Source: Brachynemurus nebulosus
Lineage: Eukaryota; Arthropoda; Insecta; Neuroptera; Myrmeleontidae
Direction of reading: 5' to 3'
DNA: 64,000 nt
NCBI GenBank assembly: GCA_035578155.1
Contig: JAPWDM010000008.1
Location: 22,716,598 to 22,780,597 of the forward strand
The position numbers and the translations under genes were made by a program. The notes under the pieces are model-generated. The model did no database searches. It was given only the letters and a program-made list of their open reading frames with translations, and was not told the origin of the DNA. This document shows, in pieces, positions 12,550-24,203 of the stretch. Positions within the stretch are counted from its first letter, which is position 1, and each line of letters starts with the position of its first letter.

Positions 12550-13140
12550 TAATGATAATGCATAGAATTATTTGACATTTGACACAAATTTTAAATACAG
12601 TCAAGTACCGTATTGTCGTCAATAATGCCTATTTTATTGGCCGATAAAATTAGACCGTGTGTAACGGGCTTTAATTAGGCATTTACATCGTAGTATACTT
12701 CGCATACATATATAATCTATTAACAAATTTTAATGAAAAGAGTAGTTTTAATACCTACTGTAAACGCCAGGCCAATGACGAGCAAAATTGTATTCATAAT
12801 GCTAATTTCTTTATACCTATTAAAATTTTTGCTATTTCAAGATTTTACATACAATTTTATTCTGATGACAATTCTGTACAATTCTTATAGTAATAAAAAA
12901 TTTTAATTATAATAATAGTAAATAAAATAAAATAAATTATATAATTCAGTTTATACAGATAAAAATTACATGAGAATTTTATGTTATTTTATTTTTTATA
13001 TTTTTCTCCTTCCAATAAAAATATTCCTGTTATCATTAAAAACGCAACTTATTTTCATTAAAAATTAATTCAAGTGAATTAGCTAAATTCTAAATAATTA
13101 ACAACTTAGAAAATAACTTGAACATATTCTATTAACGAGA
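12550..13140. other. AT-rich intergenic sequence
   Basis: No gene, RNA or repeat boundary recognised. Confidence 0.5.
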
Positions 13141-13598
13141 AATTTTATCTAAAATCTACTATCGTATTGAGACTAAAAAAATATCATGGCCACCCCTTTG
13201 ATTTGTTTCTTTTTATTATTACTCTTCTCTTTCTAAAATAAATTAGCTGATTTAAAATATCTCTATAGTTAACCAGTGACCACCAAAAGTTAGAAACAAT
13301 AAATAATAAAATTTTTAAATGTTTGCATTTAAGTAAGAAAATCTTTTGATATCTGTTCATTTAGCGAAAATTTTTAAAAATCAGTTTTTATTTTAAAATT
13401 TTGGACCAGTAACATTATTTAATAAATACAAGCGGAATTATATTGTAATATTGTAGAAAAGCACCGAATAGTATTAAATACATAAATATATAATCTACTA
13501 TAGTTCAGAACACTCTCCTTACTCCGTACCTCAGTTTTCAAGCTTTTTTTAGTCTCAGTACGATAGTAGTATACCTCTTTTCAGATAAAATTGATCAT
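13141..13598. mobile_element. MITE with CTACTATCGTA TIRs
   Basis: CTACTATCGTATTGAGACTA at about 13156 is inverted at about 13547-13570 (TAGTCTCAGTACGATAGTAG). Outer TTTTATCT(A/G)AAAA segments extend the match. About 450 bp with no ORF. Confidence 0.65.
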
Positions 13599-13902
13599 GA
13601 GTTTTCGTTAAAAAATTAAATAATTCTTATATTCGAAACAAATCGATCTTCTATTCTTTTCTAAAACTAAACTGTAAATTTAAAATTTACATAAATGCAA
13701 TAATAAAAGGGATAAAGCCAAGAAAACGGAAATTATTTAAATTCAAAGTTACGAAGCATGGTTAAATTTAACTGAAATGGACCATACAATATTACTCTTG
13801 TATTTAAATTAGCACTCTGTGAATAAAAACATATCATGTACATCTCTATGATACGATGATTCAAGCATATCGTCGTCTTAAAAAAAGTGCCTAATAGTCC
13901 AT

Positions 13903-14223
13903 TAACCCTTTTAAACAAACCATATGGTAAAATTTTTTTGTCTCAAAATGCCGGACTTTTTACTGCCAAGTGATAAATAAGTACAATAGATAAGGCCAGA
14001 AAAAAAGAAAAAGAAAAAAATCAAAGATCTCAACATTAAAAAAATGAACCTTAGGAATTTACAAAAAATAAATTACGCTAAACTATGTTGATAAAATTGA
14101 ACATTATTTAGAATTATGCCGTATTGTCACAGATGGCGGCACCTGTACCAGTGAATATATACACATGATAGCATTTTGAGCCGCCATGTTGCAGGACGAG
14201 TTAACTCGTCTTAATCATTTAAA
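13903..14223 (-). repeat. Dispersed 320-bp repeat R, copy 1
   Basis: Reverse-oriented relative to the copies at 60117-60834 and 62529-62850. Shared landmarks are CGAGTTAACTCGTC, the (A)TGGCGGC block, ACTGGTACAGGTGCCGCCAT and CCGGACTTTTTACTGCCAA. Confidence 0.7.
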
Positions 14224-14404
14224 GATTTAAAAAAAAAAATGAAATCAGCCTCTAAATACAATACATATATTCAGTTAGTGCTAATTAAAGCGCCATCTGT
14301 GTCTTAAAATAAATATTATATGGAATTAATTTTTAACCTATTATGATTTGAATATCCATGTGCTTAAATGTACGGTGATATTAATCGGGTATGAAGAAGT
14401 CTCG

Positions 14405-14640
14405 TAGCGAGGATAATTTAAGGATGATACTCGAAAACGAAATTCCAACTTTTTCCACTGAGTTTGAAATATGTTAAACAATGGACGATTCTGCACCGGT
14501 TAGCAAAAACAAAATTGTATGTCACGGACAAATTAAACGAAATAATTAATGTTAATGTTCTCATTTATCGTGTGTTGTTTGAACCGGAAGTAGCTTAGTT
14601 ACGAATAAATTTGTAAAATTTATCATAATTTGATGTTGAT
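14405..14640 (-). repeat. Inverted copy of the right end of the 745-1613 element
   Basis: Reads as the reverse complement of about 1420-1613, beginning TTAAGGATGATACTCG and ending near the CCGGAAGTAGCTTAG block. Confidence 0.7.
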
Positions 14641-15042
14641 TTGAGGAGTTTATTTTTCCAAGTCTTGGTAACCCTGCGTTCTGCTGAATCCAAGCAATGT
14701 ACAATGGAGTATTATAAGATGGAGATCTAACTCATATGAGAGGAATTGACAAAATTGGTCAGGAAAATGGTAAATATAAGGGCTTTCTTTTTTTACCACT
14801 CGTGGCGTTAATAATCTCAAAATACTGATGTGAATATAACGAATATAGTAACATAAAACGGATAAAACAGAATGTAACTACAGTACATACTTATTCTCAA
14901 ATAGAAAGACGCCGAGACTGGGGAAGTGAGTGTTTCTATTTGAGAATCAGCAATGTCGGCTGATGATATTTAATAATAAGGAAATACATATAGAAATTAT
15001 ATATGTATAAAATAAACTCTTATAAATTACTTTATATGGCGG
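14641..15042. other. Unassigned intergenic sequence
   Basis: No gene or repeat boundary recognised. Confidence 0.45.
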
Positions 15043-15250
15043 ATATCCAATGGTACTGACTCCGATTTTACATAGTGACGTCAGCGAATTATATAATATG
15101 CAATATAAATGATGCGACGCAAAATAAAAACTGTTAAGTTTATTTTAAAAACGATCGAAAAACCCACTTTATAAGTGAGCTGAAAATTGGAAAAGATTCC
15201 AGAAGATTCTATTCAAAAGCTAACAAAGATAATATAGAAGCTCGCGTTTC
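15043..15250 (+). repeat. Diverged hAT-like tail plus one HSE monomer
   Basis: CCAATGGTACTGACTCCGAT and the GTGACGTCAGCGA tail match 3348-3390. About 110 bp later comes TTCCAGAAGATTC (15197-15209), a perfect three-unit HSE, followed by ATTCAAAAGCTAACAAAGAT, the same context as the 103-bp monomers. It lies about 1 kb upstream of the ZNF-A start codon. Confidence 0.6.
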
Positions 15251-15539
15251 CATTTGAGAGTATTCCATTTGAGAATAAGTACTGTGCCGCTTTCGTATGG
15301 TATAGAGCGTATAGAGCATAGAGCACTAGAGATAAAATACATATCTCTATATTACTGGAACCAGTGTAACCACTTGAGATAGAAAATATGTTGTATACGT
15401 GCACGGTGTTTACTTTGTATTTGTGCGGTAAACTCTGTTAGTGTGAGTGGTGATAGCCGTCACGTGACCTTGGTTCGCATACATGTGTGTGATGTGTGTG
15501 ATACCACAACGCTACTTATGCCGGTTCAACAATCAAATT

Positions 15540-15668
15540 TATTGTTGTTTGACTGACTTACACTGAGCGACGGGTACTGAGCACTGACACTAAGCAGCCT
15601 AAGGTGCACATACTTGCACATAAGTGATTGCAGAAAAGAGATAGTTATATTCGTTCTATTTGTTCTGT
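15540..15668 (-). mobile_element. Partial hAT-like MITE (CACAGAACAAATAG family)
   Basis: The right end reads, inverted, CACAGAACAAATAGAACGAA and then GATTGCAG... with a CATAAGTG block, matching the intact MITE at 60157-60537. The distal end is not clear; the sequence back to 15250 is unassigned. Confidence 0.5.
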
Positions 15669-15672
15669 GGTA

Positions 15673-15982
15673 TAGAGTGCCTATAATAAATAGAGTGATG
15701 ACATGTGTGCTGAATACTGATTGGTTCCGGCATTTTGTATCCAAAGTTTTCGTAAAATACATTGAAAATAAATTAAATGTTAACAAAAACCATTTAATTT
15801 AACTTAGAAAGAATAATTAAATTAAAAATTTTTAATTGTTCATTATTTCAGAACTTAATAACAATAATTATGTACTCAAAAATATTTACCCAAACATGTA
15901 ATAATTAATTTTGAAGCTTCCCGCTCTGTTTTGGATACCAAATAGATGACATGTCACGACTCTATTTATTATAGGGACTCTA
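15673..15982. mobile_element. hAT-type MITE, TAGAGTCCC family, copy 1
   Basis: The ends are TAGAGTGCCTATAATAAATA and, inverted, TAGAGTCCCTATAATAAATA. The interior is nearly identical to copies at 36557-36860 and 36869-37178. It sits about 215 bp upstream of the ZNF-A start codon. The TSD is degenerate here. Confidence 0.75.
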
Positions 15983-16197
15983 GTATCGTACGAAAACGAG
16001 TGCCATCTTTGATTTGAACATCTTTTTGAATGCACTGAGTTTCGACTCTTTGTGTAATCTTCATACAATGTACCCAATGTACCCAACGTACCCAATGTAC
16101 GATGGCTACCTGTCGCACGTCATAAAGCTAATAAAATCCTTTTATTCCCCCTTAGTGCTTTTAGTTATAGAGTTTGTGTATAGAATAAAAAATTAAA

Positions 16198-16446
16198 ATG
16201 GAGAAATTGGCCTCTGAAAGTTTTCATCCCACTAAAATTAAAGTGGAGAAGAATGAAATGGTTAAACCAGTTCTTGAACCTTATCATACAACTGAAATTA
16301 AAGTGGAGGAAGCTGAAGTGAATGAGACCAATTTAATGTCATCAACAGAAACTGAAATTTTTGAACCAGCAAAATCGTCGCTAGAAAATAATAGTTTGAC
16401 CAATACAAACAACTTTACAGACTTACAAGGGCCAAATATAAAATTG
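16198..16446 (+). CDS. C2H2 zinc-finger protein ZNF-A, exon 1 (leader)
   Basis: The ATG follows AAAAATTAAA, the same context as the paralog at 40269, which supports this start. Exon 1 gives 83 residues and ends at AAATTG before a GT donor (phase 0); reading on would add only VGNYCV and a stop. The leader has no known fold. It is rich in K and E and carries repeated KIKVE and EIKVE stretches, which fit the psi-K-x-E SUMO-acceptor consensus, and ends LQGPNIKL, almost the same as LQGPSIKL in ZNF-B. Such leaders usually act as linkers or regulatory regions. Sumoylation is inference. Together with exon 2 it predicts a nuclear DNA-binding regulator of 406 aa. Confidence 0.8.
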
Positions 16447-16726
16447 GTAGGTAATTACTGTGTTTAGATTATAAATTTTCAATAGAGTAAAAGGTGAAAG
16501 AATAGTCGATTTTTGCCCAATGGGCGACAAATAAACCAGTGGTTGTTATTGTTTTTGATGTCGATTTTTAAAATTTTAAAATAACAGTTAAAAAAGTGTA
16601 ACTCCGACAAGTAAATTTTGAAAATTAGAGATAACAGCTCAGATATCTCTAGGCTATTAAATAAAGACTGCTTATATTTTTAAAATATGTATTAATTTTT
16701 TGGATGAGGGAAATCAGTGTAGATTA

Positions 16727-17689
16727 GGATTGCCATTAGAAAATTTATCAAACCTGGACAATGATCCCCGAAAACCCGGATTTCAGAGCTTAATTAACTT
16801 AAAACCCAGACATCTTTTCAAATACAGTATTTTGTTTCTAAAAAATAGAGCGTCTTTAATTTTTGTTTAGAATGATTTTCCACAAAGTAACGCAACTCTT
16901 ATTTCTGAACACAATTAAAGTCAAATAGATAATGGATATTATGTCAAGTATACAGTATAATTACTTTATTGATGTTCCGATCTGACCGTACCGGTCTGTC
17001 CTCACACTAGATGATTTTATTCAATTAGCACATATCTTTTACAACATAAATTTTATTACAATGTCTTTGGTTTTGCTTAATGTTTTCCATATGTGCAGAT
17101 GACCAGATATCTTATACTTATTCATATTTTTTCATAATTCTGGAATATTTTTAAGTATTTTTCTATAAGAAAAAATACAAAATTATGTATTTATTTTTTT
17201 AAAATCCAATGATGATGTAGTTTGTTATTATTACTGTTACTAATTAATTTTATTAAATGATTTTTAATGTTTTTTCCTTTTTTCTATACTATCTTCATTC
17301 AATACCGAAAAAATACCGGAATTCCGGTGTTTTAAATGCTAATACCGATATTATAAAAAGACACCGGTATTCCAAGCTCTATTTACAGGTGATGTTTATT
17401 GCTAGTATTTCCAATTTTTAATGGATTTTATTATCCCATTGTACTTATAACAAGGAACTTCTTTTTATTGAATACAACATCCGTATATGAAAATTTTACA
17501 ATTTGTAATTTCATAATTTTTTGAAATAATAAAATATAAAATCATTGCAATTATGTATAAAATATAATTTTTTTCTTCCATTAGTTTTGGTAACTAAAAC
17601 CCGGGCTGCATCGAAAACCCCGCCCAGACGTTCCCTGGACGTCCTCAAAAAGAGGACAAATCCGGGGAAACCCGGACGGATGGCAACCC
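16727..17689. mobile_element. hAT-like element in the ZNF-A intron
   Basis: The ends are GGATTGCCATTAG on the left and, inverted on the right, GGGTTGCCATCCGTCCGGGT, with extended matches around CCCCGAAAACCCGG. About 960 bp of AT-rich interior without an ORF. The GTTGCCA ends resemble many hAT MITEs; no clear TSD. Confidence 0.55.
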
Positions 17690-18018
17690 GAACTTTACTG
17701 AAGCACTACTGTACATAAGTACATATATACCTTTATTTATTAATATAAAATAATAAATAATACCGCCAAGTTAAGAATTTTTACGATGCGGCCTTTTTAG
17801 AAAAAGGTTTACAAACCCCCGATTTAAACGATTATCTTTAATTTCTAGAATGTTCTCTTGATTATGTACTTTTTTAATTTCCAATTTTGAATTCTACAAA
17901 TCAAGAGCTTTAAGAAACAACGAGTTGCACTTTTCGGACATCGGGCAAAAATCTGTCATTTTTTCACTCACACCTTATGTGAATATTTCAGCAATCGAAA
18001 CACTTTGTAACATTTTAG

Positions 18019-18990
18019 GAGTGGAGTGAATCTTCGATAGATTTAAACAGTTTACATACAGAAATAAAAATTGAACCAGATGAAAGAGATGAAGATCTTT
18101 CGACAGATTTTACAGAACATAAAATTTCAAGTATTGGAAAAAAACTATTTCAGTGTGATACATGTAATAAAACATTTAATTATCCAAGTTATTTAAAAAT
18201 ACATGAGAGAATTCACAGTGGTGAAAGACCTTATAAATGTAACATATGTAATAAAACATTTAATCAATCAAGTTCTTTAAAGACACATGAACGAACTCAC
18301 AGTGGTGAAAGACCTTATAAATGTAGTATATGTACTAAAACATTTATTCAGTCAAGTCATTTAAAAAAACATGAAAGAAAACACAGTGGTGAAAAACCAT
18401 ACGAATGTAGTGTTTGTTCTAAAACATTTATTTATCCAAGTGCCTTAAAAACACATGAAAGAAAACACAGTGGTGAAAAACCGTATGAATGCAGTTTCTG
18501 TACTAAAAAATTTCGTCAATTAAGTCATTTAAGAAGCCATGAAAGCATTCACCGTGACAAAAAACGCTTTGAATGCAACATATGTTCTAAAACATTTACT
18601 ACTTCAAGTGAATTAAAAAGACATAAAAGAATTCACAGTGGTGAAAGACCTTATAAATGTAGTATATGTTCCAAAAAATTTATTCAGTCAGGTAATTTAA
18701 AAAAACATGAAAGAATTCACAGTGGTGAAAAACCTTATAAATGTATTATGTGTACGAAAACATTTACTCGGTCAAATGATTTAAAAAGACATGAAAAAAT
18801 TCACAGTGGTGAAAAACATCATAAATGTGTTATATGTTCCAAAACATTTTCTCACCTAAGTCATTTAGAAAAACATGAAAGAACTCATACGGATGAAAAA
18901 CCTTATAAATGTAGTTTGTGTTCTAAGACATTTAGACATTCAAGTGGTTTAAAAAAACACCAAAGAATCCACCGTGGTCAGAAACCATAA
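18019..18990 (+). CDS. C2H2 zinc-finger protein ZNF-A, exon 2 (ten fingers)
   Basis: After a TTTTAG acceptor the exon reads EWSESSIDLNSLHTEIKIE, almost identical to ZNF-B, then runs open for 323 codons to TAA at 18988-18990. There is no early ATG, so it must be joined to exon 1 in phase 0. It encodes ten tandem C2H2 fingers (C-x2-C-x12-H-x3-H), the first with CDTCNKTF, most joined by HSGE(K/R)PY linkers, a hallmark of sequence-specific DNA binding. All zinc ligands are present. Contact residues at helix positions -1/3/6 in order are Y/Y/I, Q/S/T, Q/H/K, Y/A/T, Q/H/S, T/E/R, Q/N/K, R/D/R, H/H/K and H/G/K. Fingers 5-6 have a degenerate linker (HRDKKRF). AATAAA occurs near 19260. The target DNA is unknown. 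Confidence 0.9.
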   Translation, partial: EWSESSIDLNSLHTEIKIEPDERDEDLSTDFTEHKISSIGKKLFQCDTCNKTFNYPSYLKIHERIHSGERPYKCNICNKTFNQSSSLKTHERTHSGERPYKCSICTKTFIQSSHLKKHERKHSGEKPYECSVCSKTFIYPSALKTHERKHSGEKPYECSFCTKKFRQLSHLRSHESIHRDKKRFECNICSKTFTTSSELKRHKRIHSGERPYKCSICSKKFIQSGNLKKHERIHSGEKPYKCIMCTKTFTRSNDLKRHEKIHSGEKHHKCVICSKTFSHLSHLEKHERTHTDEKPYKCSLCSKTFRHSSGLKKHQRIHRGQKP

Positions 18991-19056
18991 AAATATGTTG
19001 AAACATTTAACTAGTTAAGTGGTTTAAGAAGATACGGAAAACTTCACACAAATGTA
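18991..19056 (+). pseudogene. Eroded eleventh finger downstream of the ZNF-A stop
   Basis: Straight after the stop, the same frame continues as a decayed finger: the linker tyrosine codon has become TAA, the first Cys codon became TAT, a TAG interrupts the helix, and LSGLRRYGKLH remains, with the first His replaced by Tyr. The ancestral protein probably had at least one more finger. Confidence 0.65.
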
Positions 19057-20419
19057 GGTATAACAAATGTTTTAAGAACGCGAAGTTGGGGACACAGTCG
19101 TGTGTTTCACGTGAATGTTTATGTTTGTACCTTTACGGTCCGCCACTGACACTAAAACGATTACGTCTAGGGTTTCTGGTTTCTCGACCTTTTTTATTTC
19201 TCGAGGCACGAGAATTCTCGACCAGGATTTCTCGAGTATGTCGAGAAATTTTGAAATTTTTAATAAAACACGGTGATCGATTAGCAAAAATAAAATGGGG
19301 TATGTGTTGTCAGGCATTACATTATTCTTAACTGCTCTAAAATTACACTCAGTACGGTAACTGTTTGCTACGATTTTGTATTTTAATTTTTCAGTTTATA
19401 TTAAAGTATATTGTGCTATGCAGTATGTGCTATTTATTCTGTCATAATTCTACTTCAAGCTACATTTTTTAATTCAAATGTAAATATTTAACCAAATACA
19501 GAAAAAAATGTATATTTAATTCCAATAAATCAATTTTTGTTCCTGTTTTGTGTTTATTTTTGAAATTTGTGATTAAATTTTAATTTATGCCACATAAGTG
19601 TCAAATGTATTGTACAAATTGTATGTATATGCACAAATTCATTTTATTAATTATTTCTTATTATTCTCCAAAAATTTGTTTTAAAAACTTTAAACATCAG
19701 TCTTTGAATGTGTTTCATTTCTGCACGATTTTTTTTTTTTTGTATGTAAATCGTACTTTGGAAGTTAGGTCAGCTAGATAAAGATAAACTTGTATCTGAT
19801 TTGCCATATTCCTTGTCCTTTATTAATAACAGCTAATCAAAATTTTTAAAATTTTATGGCCAGTCAACTTTCTTCTCAAAGTTGGTAAACTGTATATTAT
19901 GGGCGCAAGCTAAAAAGACCATTTTTATCTACATTTGCATATATCTTTGTCTATCATATTAATAAATAGAAGTTTACTCACTCACTCTTATAAAAACATA
20001 ATTTACATATTACTTGGTTTGGTTGGTAACCACATATTACATATTCCAACTACGTATCTCTATACTAGCAAGATTTTTGTGGACAACAGGTGACGTAAAA
20101 TTTTTCTCCCACTCTAAGCGGACAACATGTTACTACATAACTTTTGTATCTGTGTATGTGTAATATGCGCTGGTATGTGTGTCACGGGTCATTCTATCTG
20201 TAGAAAGTGGGGATTGTATGTGTACGTACGTGGTACGTACAGCTCCTGCATTTGTACTATGTATGTATTCGCTTATATTGTTGGGAAGTAGCTGATAACA
20301 ATACAAACAATAGATCTTTATGCAACTACAGTTGCTGTGTGACTAATCGGCTTAAACGGTATCTACCACAAACTGGCACACAGCTATCCACAGTTTTGTA
20401 GAGAAACGCTTAGGACGTG
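19057..20419. other. Downstream intergenic sequence
   Basis: No second gene found. There is a candidate AATAAA near 19260. The stretch 19140-19250 has dense CTCGA repeats (TTTCTCGAGTATGTCGAGAA). The rest is AT-rich, with no recognised element. Confidence 0.5.
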
Positions 20420-20454
20420 GTTGGTAACTATGGAAATAATACAATTTGTGTTCC

Positions 20455-20690
20455 CCTCACTGCAGTTCAAAGAGCCAAACAACTGTTATGACAGCATCCC
20501 GACTCTAATCAGAATTTTACGTCATCAGACTTGGCTGAGAGGTGGAAGGTTATATATATACGTATTTAGAGTTTTTGTCGGTATGTGTAAGGTAGTGGAT
20601 GTTTGTGTGTGTAATACTCTGTATGTATGTAGCGGTGCTCCAAGGTGAGAATGCATACGTATATACCATGGTACTGTAACTCCGCTATTT
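20455..20690 (+). repeat. Copy of the hAT-like 3142 family
   Basis: From AGAGCCAAACAACTGTTATG through TGTATGTATGTAGCGGTGCT it matches 3150-3310 closely. Ends are not defined. Confidence 0.6.
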
Positions 20691-21019
20691 TTTTAGTCTC
20701 CTCAAACTGTTTGTAGGCCCCAGAGGGGAATTGTACTTTAATTTATTTGCTCCTGCTGAGGAGGAAGCAGGGTATAAAGTCGGTTGCCTATATGTAGGAA
20801 TTTTACCATAGTGTTACGAATGCGTCTACGTGCTACGTACTGATATTGCGTTACGTAAGCATGTAAAGTGTTAGATTTGAATTACCCGACAAGCCAGATG
20901 TTTACTTTTCGCGGGAGAGTCAAGTCTATTTTCGTATATATGCTTATATAAAAATATAGAATTAAAATTAAATGTTACATAAATAAAACACATTTTTTTA
21001 AAAAAACAGTTTTTTTATT
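20691..21019. other. Unassigned intergenic sequence
   Basis: Nothing recognised beyond short CTACGTAC-type motifs. Confidence 0.4.
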
Positions 21020-23230
21020 TAATATATGGGCATTTTCACGTCAATTCGACCAGTCTTAAAAGTAAAGTTCTCAGATTTCTTTCATATTCACTATAATTTA
21101 TCTACCAGTAGAGTTATGTCCAATTTTGATATTAATTTCTCAAAATTATTATCTAGGCTCGAGATATTTTGCTTCGAAAATGGCGGTAATTATCACGTTT
21201 TTTTGCATCTCTTTTATAAAAAATTCTATATTTTCCAAACGAGAGATTTGAATTGGATGATTTTTTGTAGGTAAATTCATGAAACTCCATAGTACATTGC
21301 AACATAATAAAACTTGTTCTATATTGTACGGTTTTGTATATCTATGCACTCAAATTAGGTCAAATTTGGACAGCCCTGGCCAAAATCTCTAATGACTTAA
21401 ATAGATAATTTTGGGTTCATTGTGTTCAGAATTTTATGCTCTTTCAAATTTTGCAAAGAAACTAATGGACTTTTACTGGTATCTATGTAAAAATTAAGAA
21501 AAACAAAAACTATGTGTAGTTATAGAGGGTTCATATACTACATATAACATTATACAGTAAATATTTAACCAAAATAGTCTAACTAAATTACACATAGAGA
21601 AAAAGAAAATTGCTACCTACACTTTTATAAGTGTAAATGGTAAAGAGGCTTATATTAAACGTAAAAAAAATAAATGCGTGAGCAGGGGCGGTGGAGGGTT
21701 AATTTGGGGGGTTCCAAAAGACTGAAAAATTGTAATATTGCAATTTCCGGCGAAAGTCGAAGTCAAAGAAAAAATTATCCTTTACAAAAGTTATAGATCA
21801 TGCAAAAATCTACAACTTTTGTAAAGGTCACTTTTTAACATAACCTCAAAGTTTCGGAGAAAAATGCGAATTTTGTTGTTTTTTTTCTTTATTTCGTCTT
21901 ATATTTCTCATTTCCACAAAAATAATTTAATCTTTAAGAAACTTGGTGAAATTATGCCTTTCTGGGTCTTAAATAACCACAAGTTTTTCTGAGTAAAAAA
22001 ATTTAGAAGTTTTCGTGATATTGTTTTTTTCAGTTCGGAAAACTTTTTTTTCATGAAAAGATTCTACTTAAAAAAAATTATCATACTGAGTTCTGCCAGT
22101 GCTCATTTTTTTCGGTTTGACAAGTACTTTTTGGTAAAATAAACAAAATTAGTAGTTGTATTTAAGAACAAAATTTTTTTTCAGTAGAATCTTTTCTGGA
22201 AAAAAAGTTTTCCGGACTGAAAAAAATCAATATCACGGAATCTTCTGAATTTTTTTATCCAGAAAAACTTGTGGTTATTTAAGATCCAGAAAGGCATACT
22301 TTCACCAAGTTCCGTAGAAATTAAATTATTTTTGTTGAAATGAGAAATATAAAACGAAATAAAGAAAAAAAACAACAAAATTCGCATTTTTCTCCGAAAT
22401 TTTGAGGTTATGTTAAAAAGTGTTCTTTACAAAAGTTGTAGATTTTTGCATGATCTACAACTTTTGTAAAGGATAATTTTTTCTTTGACTTCGACTTTCG
22501 CCGGAAATTGCAATATTACAATTTTTAGTCTTTTGGGACCCCCCAAATTAACCCTCCACCGCCCCTGCTCACGCATTTATTTTTTTTACGTTTAATATAA
22601 GCCTCTTTACCATTTACACTTATAAAAGTGTAGGTAGCAATTTTCTTTTTCTCTATGTGTAATTTAGTTAGACTATTTTGGTTAAATATTTACTGTATAA
22701 TGTTATATGTAGTATATGAACCCTCTATAACTACACATAGTTTTTGTTTTTCTTAATTTTTACATTGATACCAGTAAAAGTCCATTAGTTTCTTTGCAAA
22801 ATTTGAAAGAGCATAAAATTCTGAACACAATGAACCCAAAATCATCTATTTAAGTCATTAGAGATTTTGGCCAGGGCTGTCCAAATTTGACCTAATTTGA
22901 GTACATAGATATACAAAACCGTACAATATAGAACAAGTTTTATTATGTTGCAATGTACTATAGAGTTTCATGAATTTACCCACAAAACATCATCCAATTC
23001 AAATCTTTCGTTTGGAAAATATAGAATTTTTTATAAAAGAGATGCAAAAAAACGTGATAATTACCGCCATTTTCGAAGCAAAATATCTCGAGCCTAGATA
23101 ATAATTTTGAGAAATGAATATCAAAATTGGGCATAGCTCCACTAGTAGATAAATTAGAGTGAATATGAAAAAAATCCGAGAACTTTACTTTTAAGACTGG
23201 TCGAATTGACGTGAAAATGCCCATATATTA
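21020..23230. mobile_element. 2.2-kb foldback element (family F, copy 1)
   Basis: The left arm (21020-about 22078) and right arm (about 22171-23230) are inverted copies at roughly 97% identity, with a loop of about 92 bp. Ends read TAATATATGGGCATTTTCAC. The short ORFs MGIFTSIRPVLKVKF at the two ends are mirror copies and are not evidence of a gene. The arms share landmarks with the 54856-58436 element (CTCTTTC, GGACAGCCCTGG, TCATATTCAC). Confidence 0.85.
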
Positions 23231-23600
23231 GATTATATTACAAAAAACATTAACAATTAAATAATGTTAATAAATATCACAATAATTACACTCTAAAATA
23301 TAATTTTTTTTATTTTTAAGCAGAAATTGTTCGAAAAATTATTTACTGATTACAAAATTGGGAAAAATATTACAAACTATTTGTGGCTTTGGATTCATTT
23401 TCCTCTCTGTAGCTTAAAAATTTCATTATGATATAATAATATAAGCATTTATACAATTTTATAATTACTATTAGAATTATACAATTTTATAATTTTTATA
23501 TTTGAGCAAAAATTGCTGGAAAAATTATTTGTAGTTAATAAGATACCGGATATAAGATTTTAAAACTAGTTAAAATAAGTTTTTTGAACACTAGCTTATT
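23231..23600. other. AT-rich intergenic sequence
   Basis: Nothing recognised. Confidence 0.45.
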
Positions 23601-23604
23601 TTTT

Positions 23605-24200
23605 TTTTAACCGACTTCAAAAACGAGGAGGTTCTCAATTCAACCCGTGTTTTTTTTTTTATGAATGTACACCGATTTCTCCTACAATTTTGGCCCAATT
23701 TGCACCATTCTTTTTTTAGTTAGTAGATAAAGTTCTCCAGGTGGTCCCATAAAAATTTTGTTGACATTGGTTGAGTAATTTTTTAACCATCCTCAATAAT
23801 ATAAACAATATGAATACTTATGGAAAATTTAAAATTTGTATATGCAAATTTATTTACTTTAATATCTATAGTAACATATATTTTTAATTTATCTTGATCC
23901 ATTTATCCTAAAAATAATTTTCTGTCAGTACCTAGTTTAAAAAATTTTTTGATGACTTGAAAAATTGGCGGATTTTCATTGATTTCTTATTTTCCTAATA
24001 ATTATTACTTTAAGCATTATTAATGTTCCAAATTTCAAAGCAAAGTCAGCGAATTCCTAAAATTATGATTTTTGGACACTGGTGTTTTGTGAAGCTATTC
24101 CACCAAAACCTATGAAATTTGGAATTTAATAAAAAACAATTTTAAAAACCAAATAAAAAATTTTAATGGGGTGGACTCATAAGCATTGTCACTAAAAGGT
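23605..24200. repeat. Remnant of a common insect dispersed repeat
   Basis: AACCGACTTCAAAAACGAGG followed by AGGTTCTCAATTCAACCCGT is a motif I recognise as widespread in insect genomes. The sequence to about 24200 appears to be the same decayed element. Identification is from memory and not verified. Confidence 0.35.
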
Positions 24201-24203
24201 ATG

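Noticed and set aside
21026..21274. 82-codon frames at both ends of the 2.2-kb palindrome
   Set aside because: They are the same arm sequence read from opposite ends. Similar frames in the 54.9-kb element are broken, so no selection for coding is visible.
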